From contig OZ005699.1 in the NCBI GenBank assembly GCA_963930775.1, positions 2,067,501 to 2,131,500 of the forward strand: a stretch of 64,000 nucleotides of DNA, written 5' to 3'. The notes under the pieces were generated by a model, which saw nothing but the letters and a program-made list of their open reading frames with translations, did no database searches and was not told the DNA's origin. Positions 28,801-41,900 of the stretch are shown in pieces; position 1 is the first letter of the stretch, and every line of letters starts with the position of its first letter. A program made the position numbers and the translations under genes. This DNA is from Cliona cf. orientalis (taxonomy: Eukaryota > Porifera > Demospongiae > Clionaida > Clionaidae).

Positions 28801-31800
28801 TCCACTATGCTGCCTTGGGTGGACATCTCAATGTTGTCAATATGCTTGTATCACGGCACAATGTTGATGTTAATGCTCGTAACAAACAAAATGCCCTACC
28901 ACTCCATCTAGCAGCTAGCAAAGGGCATATACGACTTGTTAAAGCCTTCATCGATGACTTCAATTGCAATCCAAATAGAAAGGGAATTAAAGGTAGAAGT
29001 ATCCTTCATGAAGCGTGTGCAAATGGATACATCAAACTAGCAGAAACTATAATCACAGACTTTGGTTTAGATCCCATGTGTATGGATGATAACAACTTCA
29101 CTCCTCTCCACTATGCTGCCTTTGGTGGTCATCTCAATGTTGTTGATATGCTTGTGTCACAGCACAATGCTGACGTTAGTACTCATAATAATCAGAAAGA
29201 GTTACCACTCCATGTAGCAGCTAGGAGAGGACATACAAAAGTTATAAAAGCATTCATTAATAACTTTAGTTGCAACCCAAATGAAAAAGGATTTAAGGGT
29301 AGAACTATCCTTCACGAAGCAATTATAAATGGACATGTTGAATTAGCACAAACTCTCATTACAGATATTGGCTTCGATCTCGTGTGTGTGGATGATAAAA
29401 AGAATACTCCTCTCCACTATGCTGCCTTGGGTGGTCATCATAGTCTCATCAAATTGCTAGTGTCATGGCACAGTGCTGATATTAATGCACGTAATAATCA
29501 AAATAATTTACCACTCCATCTAGCAGCTAGGAAAGGACATACAAAACTTGTTAAAGCATTCTTTGATGATTTCAATTGTAATCCAAATGAAAAGGGATTT
29601 AAAGGCAGAACTGTCCTTCACGAAGCGAGTTTAAATGGCCACATTGAATTAGCAGGAACTTTAATCGCAGACATTGGCTTAGATCCCATGTGTGTGGATG
29701 ATGATGGGTACACTCCTCTCCACTATGCTGCCTTGGGTGGTCATCTCAATGTTGTCGATATGCTTGTGTCACAGAACGATGTTGATGTTAACGCTCATAA
29801 TAATCAAAGTGAATTTCCACTCCTCCTAGCAGCCCGTAGAGGACTTACAAAACTTGTTAAAGCATTCATCGATGATTTTAATTGCAATCCAAATGAAAAG
29901 GGATTTAAAGGCAGAACTGTCCTTCACGAAGCAAGTCTAAATGGACACGTTGAATTAGCAGAAACTTTAATCACAGACTGTGGCTTAGATCCCATGTGTG
30001 TGGATGATGATGAGAATAATCCTCTCCACTATGCTGCCTTGGGTGGTCATCTCAATGTTGTCGATATGCTTGTGTCACAGAACAATGTTGATGTTAATGC
30101 TCATAATAATCAAAGTGAATTTCCACTCCTCCTAGCAGCTCGTAGAGGACATACAAAACTTGTTAGAGCCTTCATCATTGACTTCAATTGCAATCCAAAT
30201 GAAACAGGACTTGAAGGTAAAACAATCCTTCATGAAGCAAGTTTATATGGCCACATTGATTTAGCAGAAACTTTAATCATAGAATTTGACTTGGATCCTA
30301 TGTGCATGGATGGTGAAATGAATACTCCTCTCCACTATGCTGCCTCAAGTGGTCACCTTAATGTTGTCGAAATGCTTGTGTTACGGCACAATTCTGACAT
30401 AAAGATTTGCAATAAACATGCTGACTCACCACTACAATTAGCAGCCAGTAGAGGATATACAAATATTGTAAAGGTAATGATTAAAAAGCTTAATCATGAG
30501 GCAAATACCGGAGGACTGCAATCTCGAGCTGCCTTATCCTTATTCTCTAATGCTTGTAAAAAAGGAGACCAAAGTTTGGCAGTAACATTGATTACAGATT
30601 TAGTTTGCCTATCTCCATTGTCTGCTGATAGTGATGGTAATACATTGCTTCATATAGCAGCTATGCATGAAGAGGAGCGATGTGTGGATTTGCTATTAAA
30701 TGCGTACAATGCTCCAGTTTATGTAAGAAACAATGCTGGAAAAATAGCAAGAGAAGTTACAAAATCCAGTCGCATTAGAGGAATACTTGACAGTTATTTA
30801 AAGCAAAATGTAAAATATATTCAAGATAATTACAAAACACTGCAACTACTATCATCAAAGAAGTACTCTGGTGAGCAAAGACTTACTAGAGTGTTTGTGG
30901 TAGGCAATATCCTGTCAGGCAAGAGCACTTTAATCGAATCATTGAAAAGGGAAGGTTTCTTTGCTTCTTTTGGTCAAGTGTCTGAAAATAGAGTTCCATT
31001 GCATACCAGTGGAATCATTCCAAGTGTTCACGATAGCAAAACTATTGGAAGAATTCTTTATTATGACTTTGCTGGAAATCCAGAGTATTACTCTTCACAC
31101 TCGGCAATCATATCAAATGTAATACGATCCAAAGTTGGTTCAAATGTATTCTTGATTGTTTTAAATTTCAGCAAAGACTTTAGTAAGATCCAAGAAGAAC
31201 TAGGATACTGGTTATATTTTATATCTCATCACAGTAAACGTGCAAGTAAAAGTACTAAATGCACTGTCACGGTGATGATAATCGGCAGTCATGTTGACCG
31301 TATTACTAATGCTGACACAAACAGAAGACTTAAAGGTATTTCCAAATTTATCCAAGCGCATTTCTCCAAAATGTCACTTGATCCAGGAAACTTCGTATTT
31401 TATCATGATACTTTAACCTTGAATTGTCAAAAACCAAGATCAGCTCAGGGTGTACGAGATGCAATATTTCAGATATCCAAAGACACACAACCTTTCAATC
31501 TGTCCCCTGAGGCTGCTATTCTTCTAGGCCTATTGGAGAAAGATTTCAATAATGTCGTTACTTGTAACATTCAAGAACTAGTGGCACATGTCAAGGATAC
31601 CCACATTTGTTTGCCAACCACAGTGGAAAATCTGTATCCAGTGCTGGAGCAACTTCACGATGTTGGATTGTTGATGATCATCAGAAGGCACAGCGACAAG
31701 CTTGAGGACCATAATAATATAGTATTGCTCAACATATCTAAACTAACAAATGAAGTGCATAAAATACTATTTTCCAGTCCTACTATCAAAGATGACCCCA

Positions 31801-33520
31801 ATGTACATGCTCGACTAAGTATGGGAGTTCTAACCCAGAGTTACCTGAACAAAATCCTTCCTGAATATATAGCTTTAGATTGTCTTATTCAACTCCAGTA
31901 TTGCCAATCTTTTGATCATTTTGAAGTAAAATTGGATTACATAGCACCTGCAAATCATGAATGTAATGATTCCATGTTATTCTATTTTCCTTCACTATGT
32001 AAATCAGAGGGAAAGGAGTCAATTATAACTCCAGATGGCTTCAATTATTATATTGGCTGTGTTGCAGAATGCAAAGTAAAGTTGGAATATTTCCCTCCCC
32101 GTTTCTTGCACCTTCTTTTTCTACGACTTGCATATAGTTATGCACTTCAAGCAGCAGAGGAAAACACAGTAACATTGGATGTGGAATCTGATGCATTATT
32201 GCGAAGATATAATCGTCGCTGTACCATGTGGAGGAATGGAATTCACTGGCTAATGCAAGAAGGAATTGAATGCTTTATTGAAAGTGTTAGTAACAGTAAA
32301 ACAATTGTAATCATCACAAAATCTAAGGAAGAACTAAAGTCTACTTGCTCAGAAATGCTTTTTAAGATCCTCAGAGAATTTCAACAAGTAAAAGTCGAAG
32401 TGTGTGAAACTATTGCTCTTCAACAGTACATATTTGATTCCGATAATCCATCCTCTTGTAGTGACAGGTATAAACTATTTGAAATGAGTCAAATTGAGCA
32501 AGTATTGAGAGAAAGAAAGCGTTCCATAATCAGTATCAATGGAAAAGGACATTTGGATGCAGAAAAGATTATTCATTTTACGAAGTGCACACTTTGGGGT
32601 GAGTATTATGACATAAATGTTAACCCATAATTTAACTTTCAAACAATAATTATTATAATATTATTATAGGTCAGTTGTTCCCCATTAGCACTGATGACAT
32701 TCTCAAGTATATCGTAATTATTGTTGAAAACTGGGAAGTGCTAGGGACACAGCTGAGTGTACCACAGCATATTTTGGAGGAGATCAGAGCCAACAATCCT
32801 CGCAATGTCGTGGCCTGTAAGACACAAATGATCTCAAAGTGGATGGATAGTGAGCCACAGACCACACCTCCCTGTTGGTGGTCACTAGTCAAGGCAGCCA
32901 AGGACATGGACGAGAATTTAATAGCACAAAACATTGAAAATGATCATAGTAAGTATACCCAGCACGATAACTGATGTATAATATTATAAACAAAAATCAA
33001 GTTACCATATTATTTAATTTACATAGCAGAGCATAGGTGTACATGCATAGTGATTAATATTATCTCCATAGTATACACACTGACAATATGAACTTTTTTT
33101 GGGTGGGGGGGGGGGGGGGGGGCTAATTTCTGTGGAAAGTCAGAGAACCCTTTAGAATATGATTTTAAATTTCATGGCAGCACCTCACAAAAAAATCACT
33201 ATCCATACGGCATCACCTTTTATTTCATAGATGAAGCTGTTGAGATACAAGGAAATCTTTTGGATCCCATGAAATCTGACTTGAAACCCGATGACGGGTT
33301 TCTACAAATATTTGCAAGAGTTGTGGGGACCCACTGGCCTCACCTTGCATTTCAGCTCTCCCTCTCCACCAGAGACATCATGAAGGAGCTGAAGAGAAGA
33401 GAGAGGTCATCTCCAGCAGACCGTCAAGCGCTGTATATGCTAAAAAAGTGGAAATCAAGGGAGGAAGCCACTTACGGTCAGCTCTGTGAGAGGCTTAGAA
33501 CAGTCTTCGTAATGCTATGA
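25803..33520 (+). CDS. Gene B: ankyrin-Roc-COR-Death-Death protein
   Basis: Three exons, 25803-32598, 32670-32948 and 33231-33520, join in phase to give 2,454 residues. The ATG at 25803 matches the start of gene A; the frame stays open back to a TTG at 25785, which I do not use. About 47 ankyrin repeats include 12 copies of the 102-residue triple unit, two fewer than gene A. The Roc domain has a GNILSGKST P-loop (~1700), DFAG, and GSHVD, followed by a COR-like region. Exon 2 (~2266-2358) and exon 3 (~2359-2454) each look like a Death domain. This is the tail order of DAPK1 with a second Death domain and no kinase. It likely links GTP-regulated scaffolding to Death-domain partners. Exon 1 is close to gene A throughout. 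Confidence 0.88.
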
Positions 33521-34161
33521 AAGCTATCGAGTCATAGGGTAGACTCTCCAGCAGTGATTATCTGACAAAATAGCTAGTAGTATTAAAAAATCATTAATTT
33601 TCGTTCTTGACACTATATACGTCGGCTAAGATGTACAGCACAAGTTACATTCATAGTTTAGCAAGTTAGAGTACGTGGATCACGGCCTATAGTTCGTAGC
33701 TGATGGTTTAGCAATATTGAAATTTTATTGTATTAGCCAGTTATAGCTCAAAAATCTTAAGTTATTCAATTTAGAGTTGTTGGTGATTTCTTATTATTAT
33801 ATTCGTCTTTCCGTGCACACATGTTGCTATGAATTTTATCACTGTCCTGCTATCCTCAATGCAGTTGCCTGAGGACCACTCTTAAAATTTAATAGTCTAG
33901 GCCAGCCCCTTGCTTGTTGAAGGGACAGGCACTCAGATTGCATGTACGGGGGTAGTAGCCACGGGGGGGGGGGGGGGGGGGGCTCATTCCAGAATTGGAG
34001 TCCAACTGGTGGTAATACCCGTTCCAATGTCACCAGACCGCGCGAGGATTGGGGGTTGGGAACGAGACCTAGTACAAATGCAGAACCGAACAGATACAAG
34101 CTAAGCCCCACCTTCTTAAGTAAGCCACGCCCATCAAAAACCCGAGAGGGTGCACTGAACC
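33521..34161. other. Intergenic between gene B and gene D
   Basis: Holds an ATTAAA (about 33581), a possible poly(A) signal for gene B, and a 20-base G run (33963-33982) about 180 bases before the gene D start. No exon seen. Confidence 0.5.
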
Positions 34162-37100
34162 ATGCCGCTGCCAAGATGCTTTTTTGATGTTACTATCAAT
34201 GGAGTTCCAAGTAAGTAGACATTCTAACAAGTGCTCACCTTAAGCTTTAATATTCTCGCCCTAATAAAATTGATTTATATGCTCAGCTGGAAGGATTGTG
34301 TTTGAGCTGTTCAGCGATGTGTGCCCGAGGACAGTGGAAAACTTCCGGTGTCTGTGTACTGGAGAGAAGGGAGAGGGAAGGAACACCTTCAAGCCTCTTC
34401 ACTATCTGAACACACCCGTCCATCGCATCGTCAAGGGATTCATCGTACAGGGAGGGGACTTCAGCAGTGGTGAGTTATTAAAGTGTGATGAACAGGCCAG
34501 ATTTTTAACATCGTGGCCCTCAGGATCATGAGGATATCAAAATTTTAGTTACTACACATGTACATAATTTTATAACATTAAGAGTGTACCACGTTTGATG
34601 TCAGAGTGCCTTGAGCTTATCAAGATTTTTGGTTTGATTTCCCCGGCCTGTCGTTTGCTGGTGATGTAATATTATAACAGGATGATTTAAATGCATGCTC
34701 CAGCAAATTTTTCTGCATGTATACTGCTTGTATGGCCTTACTGAAAATTTATGTATTCAGTATAATCGTATATCTGCCTGCATGCAGGTGATGGTACGGG
34801 AGGTGAGAGTATCTATGGCGGCACCTTCAAGGATGAAAACTTCCAGTACAAGCACGACCGGCCGTTTCTTCTCTCCATGGCCAACAAGGGACCAAACACA
34901 AATGGATCCCAGTTCTTTATGTAATGACTTCCTACTTTCTATTTCTAATTAATGCTCACTATGTTGTTATTTTTGTGTTTCTTCCTTTTTGTAGTACTAC
35001 TCGTCCAGCGCCTCACCTTGATGGGTAGGTATGGCTTGCTATATTAATTTAATAATTCATGCATTGATGTTACAGTTGTTGGTAGTGACTTATAGTAATG
35101 ATACATGAGGCTGCAATGTCCATAGCATATATGATGGGTAAGGGGTCGTCAATTGCGTATATCCATGTATACTTAACGTGCTGATCTATCGGTACATGCA
35201 TGTACATGTACATGTATTTTGTTCTCTTGTAGGCTCCATGTTGTGTTTGGTCATGTGGTGAGTGGGCAGCAGTACGTGACAGAGATAGAGAACCAGAAGG
35301 TGGACGCCAACCATCGTCCATACGCCGACGTCAGAATCAGCAACTGTGGAGAACTGGTGCTAATGAGAAGTACGTCCAGTAGTACTAATTTGTGTGCACT
35401 GATTGCTGGGTAGCAGTTATTAACATCACCACAGTACTATCTTTGGCCACTAAGAACATCTCCACTCGTTCATTAATCTGTGTTCTCCCCAAGCAAAATT
35501 TAAGGCATGATGGTGTAGGTGGAGCTTGTAGCCACATAAATGCTTTTGAGTTATCCCATTCCCCACATCAAAGGGAATTCTGTACTGAAGGCTAGTTGGG
35601 CCAACATGCCTTAGGTATTCTAGGGAGAACACTGCATTTGTTTTGACAGCATCCAGATTGCCATACAATGTATGCCATAACAGTATTAATATCATGCGAT
35701 TTCTGTGTGCATGTTCAATGACTCTTTGCAGCTAAAAAAGGTGCAAAGAAAAAGAAAATAAAAGTGGAATCTTCACCAAGTGAATCTGAAGAATCGTCCA
35801 GCGAGGAGAGCGAGTCAGAAAGTGAGAGTGAGTCAGAGGAGAGCTCCAGCAGTGATGAAGAGACAGAGAGAAGGGCTCGAAAGAGAAAGAGGGCACTGAA
35901 ACAAAAGCAGAGCGAGAAAAGGAGGAGGAGAAGGTCCAGGGAAAAGAGAAGCTCGAGAAAGAAGCAGAGCTCCACCAAGAAAAGATCTAACAAGAGAAGG
36001 AGAAAGCAAGAATCAGAAAGGTACCTACTATGTGTATCGATACATATGTCCATGTACATGTACAGGTGTGTCACTTTGGATTTTAAAACAGTAAATATAC
36101 ATAATATACACATATATCGTGTCAGTAGCATGTATGTCATACTACCATAGTGTCCTGGCCGAGTAAGTATCCGTGTGTGCTTAAGTGTAACTTGCAGTTT
36201 CAGCCCAGCTGGGCTACTACCCATATATATTCATTTGGAAGATCCTCAGTTTGTTAAGTAGTGAAATTGTTTTTGTCAATTTTGCACAAATTACAATTCA
36301 GCTCAGAATCTGAGGAATCCGATTCCAGTTCAGAATCGGAACAGGAGAATGAAGAACGAGTCTCCTCTACATATGTGGATCCAGGAGTGGAAGTTCCTGC
36401 AGAGATTGATTCCTCCTCAAGGTCATGGCTCTACAGGCGAAGCAGAACCCCCAGCCCTAAGGAAGAAGATGATAGCAAAGAAAAGAGAAGAAAGAAAAAG
36501 AAAAGGTTGGCCATTGTCAAGTTAAACTCAGAGGGGTGTACATGTGGTTGTGCTAGAGATGCCGTCCTAAATTTGGCTGTAGGAAGTTGAACAATGGTTA
36601 AAACCACTTCTGAGACTATAATTTTATTGTACATAAGCAAAGTTTATCAGGGTGGGGGGGGGGGGGGGGGGGGGGGTGGGCAGAGTATGTTAGGGGTGCC
36701 CTCCACCCCCTCACCTCCCCCCTAAATGTATTATGTGCATGCAGTAGAATGTCATGTGTGTGCTTAGTGCTCTATATATTTTGGTTTGCATGTATGCAGG
36801 TCACCGTCTCCCCCTCCTACCCTTCCAAAACCTAAGCAGTCTACAGAAACCAAATTCAAATCAAGAGAGAATGAGGTAGGCCTTAGTGAACACATAATAT
36901 TATACGTGTATATTGTTTACCGTCTTAACTATATACATGTACTTCGTTAGTGCGGTACAAGTACAGTACATGCATACACGGTATTGCGCAAGTCTCACTG
37001 CTGCTATTAATTTTTTAGCCAAATTGGCAATCTGCCTTCACTTTGGCCTATATAGATTGAGTATAATAGCCATTTTTGCCATTGTTTTCTGTTTTGCACT

Positions 37101-38613
37101 GATCAGTGATACATGACATAGTATGTTTGGGAAAATTAATGGTTGCAAGATTTTGTAAGCTTGGGGGGACCCCCTTCCCTTTACTGCACGACTATACTAG
37201 GTAGTTTAAACAATGAAGATTAGTGAAACAATTGGATAACTTATGCAATTCCTTGTTTTTGTTTGTGGATGGGTGTGCAGGTGTCTCAGTCTGGCAGGAA
37301 GCTCAAGGGAAGAGGAATAATGGTGAGTAGCAAAATGTCAACGTACAGGTCTATTTGTATACGATGTATAACATAACAATTATGTACATTGTGTACATGT
37401 AGTGGTCTTACGAAGCAACAAGAGTATATTATGTACAGTAGATCACCCACGTATTTGTAGATAATTCACTCAGGCTTAGCAGTACTAGCACATTTTGTGT
37501 GTATAATTGCATGCTTGCTGGATTGAATTGAGATTTAGGGGTGGGAGGCAACTAACAGTGCATGTTGGGTTGCGTGACCGAAGTTATAACATCCGAATTT
37601 TATTCACGTTTTAAATATCTTGTATTGCCGGAACTGTAAATGAATGAGCAGCTGTCTGTTAATCCATTTGCATCATAAAACATGAGCTACATACTCCAAG
37701 CAAAGTGATTATTTTTTCTTTTATGCAGCGGTATCACACTCCGCCAAGATTTGATGGAGTGGACAGTGGAGAAAGCGGACTGATAAGCTTTCGACCAAGA
37801 GAGAAATCACGTCGGAAAGAAGACGATCGAGGAAGAGAGCAACAATCAAACAGACAACAGCAAAAAACGTGGAGAGAGCCACGAGAGAGAGAGCCAAGAA
37901 AGACAGCGGGGGGAAGAATGCGTGGTTTTGACCCTTCACCTCCCCCTCCTGCTCGCAGGACCAGGAGAGAAAACTACGATAGCCCTGACACAACCAGCTT
38001 GAAGAGACAGCATCAGCGCAGAAGGAGTAGTGGTGGAGGTAGTGAGAGAGAAGAAAGAAAGACAGAGAGAAAAAGGAAGTTCAGTGAAGGCCGAGATCGC
38101 CGACAAAGGAGAGAGAAAGACAGCGACGATGATAACGAGCGTGTAGCATCAAAGTATCGCTCCTCGGTCTCACCTACTCACTCGCAACAGTCTGACGACG
38201 ACGACAGACCACATCGACGAAGCTCGAGGCAGCATCATTCAAACAGTCGTGACGATAGTCAGAGAAGTCGGCGTAGGAAGTCTAGGTCTCGTTCACGTAG
38301 CCCACAGGAGAGAAGGTCATCCGGCCACCATCGTCGCCGTGGTGGCAGCAGACGCTCTAGATCAAGGTCAACGTCTCGTTCAAGAAGAAGAAGGAGAGAG
38401 GAGGAGGAGGAGGGGGAACAACGGAGGAAAGGAAAGTGGGACCGTCATCGAGACACGAGCACCAGCGAAGAGGAGAGTAGCAGCTCCGAAGAAGAGTCAG
38501 CGGATTCTGATGAGAGAAGAGGTCATTGCAGTAGAGGGAGGAGGAGGAGGAGGAGAGCTACTATTGAACAGGCGGAGAGGGATGATATTTTTGGCATTTC
38601 TAAAATGATCTAA
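34162..38613 (+). CDS. Gene D: nuclear cyclophilin with RS tail, PPIG/NKTR type
   Basis: Ten exons in phase: 34162-34210, 34287-34469, 34788-34920, 34995-35024, 35233-35369, 35732-36020, 36302-36505, 36800-36875, 37281-37322, 37729-38613; 675 residues. Residues 1-177 are a cyclophilin peptidyl-prolyl isomerase domain with the GFIVQGGDF active-site strand and NGSQFF. The cyclophilin A tryptophan position is His (PHLDG), as in PPIG/NKTR. The tail has acidic Ser/Glu tracts, Lys/Arg blocks and a long Arg/Ser-rich region, as in proteins that meet SR splicing factors in nuclear speckles. The Met of the canonical active site is Ile. It ends 338 bases before gene E, same strand. G runs lie upstream and in the intron at 36654-36676. 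Confidence 0.92.
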
Positions 38614-38951
38614 ATTCTGTTAGTTGATAGAATTCTGTATTATTATACACGTACATGTACATAATTATACCCCTTCCGTTTTGCACTAATTTTGTCGCCA
38701 CACGACCGGATGTCCATGATGGTATTATCCCCTTGCCATTACATAATTGATCGTGATCTCAGACTAGACTAGACCTAGTACCTGCTTACAAGCCGCGCCC
38801 ACACAGTACAACTAGCTAGGTTGACGCGGGTGCAAATGTATCCACTCGCTGTGCTGCAGCACTAGTATAATAGTATGACTCAAAGAAGATCGAGATATTC
38901 TTCTTGAAACCGATCGCATCTAATATACTATAGCCCATCATTTTAATCGAG

Positions 38952-41900
38952 ATGACTGCCAGGGACGCAGAGCAGCTGGGTATTCTCCTCAACCAGCCGC
39001 CCTACACGGGACAGACGGACGACCTAAGAAGGTTCCTGTCCAACTTCGAGCTGAGCATTCTCCCTCGGCTCATCAACAGCCGTATCCGAAGGTACACGGG
39101 CCAGACGCCCGTCCATCTAGCAGCCACCAACGGCCTCATTGAGTGCCTCGAGATACTCCTCAAGAGCGGAGGTAGGTGTGATTGATTGCTGGCGATCTTG
39201 TCTGCATGGAGTAGGCTATGATGGCGTAGCTAGAGTGTGACTAGTTTGTTGGGTTAAAAGGCGTTGCTGCACGCACCAGTGGAGACTAATTTTTTAATTA
39301 TGTGTAGACAGCTTGTTTCTCGCTTGGGCTATGAAAGTGCTGAGTAAGCACTTGGTGGCTAGCTAGTCTGAGCTTAGGGGAGGGGAATATATAATCTATG
39401 GTCTGAGATTCCAGATTCTGGCATACTTTGTGAGAGCAGAGCCTTTAGTACATTCAGATCATAAGAGTATTATTATCATCATGCATCACCATTTTGAGTG
39501 CTGATAAATTAGCTAGGTAGGTGATATAAATTACATTGTGCTTTAGAGCTTGCACAAGTACAACTGACCATTGTTGTGGTAAGTGGTGATGAAACCATTA
39601 CGTCACAGTACAACGCCACCATATGCCATATCCATATAATAGGTCGTACAGCCATACCATAGTCGTGCATTCTCAGCTTAGGAATTTGTTAAATCAGCTG
39701 TTTGCATACTATGAACACGTGCGTAGTTTAATAGATGTACTTGCGTTTGGATATTAAAGATCATAGAATTGCTGCTATTATAGATCTTAGCAAGTTTTGA
39801 CGTTAATTTGGCTTAGCTTGTTGATTGTATGTGCTGTATTAGTTTTAACACTCTAAAAGTATACATCACACTATACATATGCGCTCACACCCTGTGTCAC
39901 ATATTCACAAGTATTACTTGTTTGTTGTAAGATTTACAACGACCCAAACACAAGATGCTACTTACCCACTTGGATTAGTTTGTCCTGAATCTATAACTGC
40001 TTCAATAACAACCCTATAGATGTGTTGATACACAATAATGCTCCCACTTTCTATCGTAATCAAGTTTAAGGGGAGAATACAGTACAGTACACTGTGATCA
40101 ACAAAAAAAGATGCCACCAGCATACGTTGCTTAGTGCTGTGGTTGCTGCAGTATTTCGCTCTTGTGCCTAGTGACAATATTCTGGGGTACCCATAAGAGG
40201 GGAGAAGCAACTATTGCTATAGCCCCCCCGAAATAAACCTCTATTTTTGTAAGTACCTTTGGGAGCACATTCAATGTCCTGATAAGAGGTATCCGTAGCT
40301 TAGGACCTGTTTTGTACACATTTCTGTACTATGGTGTCCATGTTTTGGTACATGTAATTTAAGGGGGGGGGGCTTAATTGAGAGGCTCCACTGTATAGAT
40401 GCCCATACATGTAATGTGAAGGTGGGAGCATGTGAGCCACCCCCCCCCCCCCCCCAAAAGTGTGTATAATCACAAATATGATAGTATTGGTGTGGACGGG
40501 TTTCAGTTTGTGGCTAGGCGTTTATGATGACCTTGTTGAGGTCAATCTACACCTATAGCCAGCCAAACAATAAGACTAAGTACTGGTCTAAACAGTCCAC
40601 CCACCCTCAACCTTATAAGGCTGTAATAGTGTAATGAGATTTACCCCCTCATTATTTGCTAAGAACCCCACTATTAAATTACATGTATGTGATACCCAAT
40701 AATTAATAAATCTTGCTATAATTTCTGTTGATGTCATTAAGTTACCCAAATTATTAGCTACAATTTCTCAACTACAGGTGATCCGAATGTGCAGTCTTCC
40801 CCTACTGATCTTTGCCAGGTAGGGATGTTTGTGTGTGAAAGAGAGAGTGGGAGGATGGGTAGATGAAGAGAGAGAGGGAGAGAGAGAAAGAGAGAGAATG
40901 AGAGAAAGGAAGGAGAGGGAGAGAGAGAGTGAGAGAAAGGGAGGGAAAGAAGAGAATACACAGTCCAACAATACTAAATCAATTTCTTTGGAGTCCTAAC
41001 CTACACATTATTAAACTAATTGTTTTCCTAGACTCCTCTTCATCTTGCGGCACGAAAAGGATACGTCAAGTCTCTTCAGCTCCTCCTGGAGTATGGCGCT
41101 CGTTTTGACGTTGAGAACACTCACAGGGAGACCCCAATGCAGCTGGCCAGGGGAAAGAAGAACTGTGAGAAAGTGTTTGAGCACGCCATCGCAAAGTATC
41201 AGATCCCCCTCCGCACAAAGGAGGAAGAGGCTGTAGTGGAAGGTACATGTACATAATACACATATTGTTTTACTACACCAGGATATTGTTGTTTAGTGAT
41301 GTTAGTTGTTGCCTAATTTGAAGGAGCAATTTTCATTGTGGAATTGTACATGTACTTCAAACTAGAGCTCTGTATTGTTGCACCCTTTGTAGAAGCTTTC
41401 ATGACCTATTAAGTACAATGTATACTGCCTGGATGCTTTCTCTTCATTCTCTCTCTCCCTCTCTCTCTTCTCTCTCCCCAGAGCTCCACACCTGTGTTGA
41501 TGATAACCTTGAGAGGTTCTACTTTCTTTATGGTCAGCTGAGCTCTGACCGCCAGGACCTGGCCACTCGGTGGACTGACTTCTACGAACAGACACTGCTC
41601 TATAGGTGAGCTACAATGTACATGTACATGTGCTGTACATGCAAGTAACAATTGGTAACAATTAGTCTCGTCCTCAGGCACCTGAATCTTTTCGCATGCG
41701 TTGAAAAGATTGGGGTACCTGGGGACAAGACTAGCTACTTAAAGGTCTTGTACAGTTTAGCTAGCTAGGAAGTGACTTTCTAGAGTCTATATACTATAGT
41801 TACATGTAACTGTGTACTATAATGTTATATGCACGTACATGTACATGTACTTGTACATGTATCTCAGTGTAAGAAGTAAAATTATAGATGCACACTCAAA

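Noticed and set aside
35715..36640. Leu/Phe-rich minus-strand frames
   Set aside because: Complements of the Lys/Glu/Ser-rich exons of gene D.
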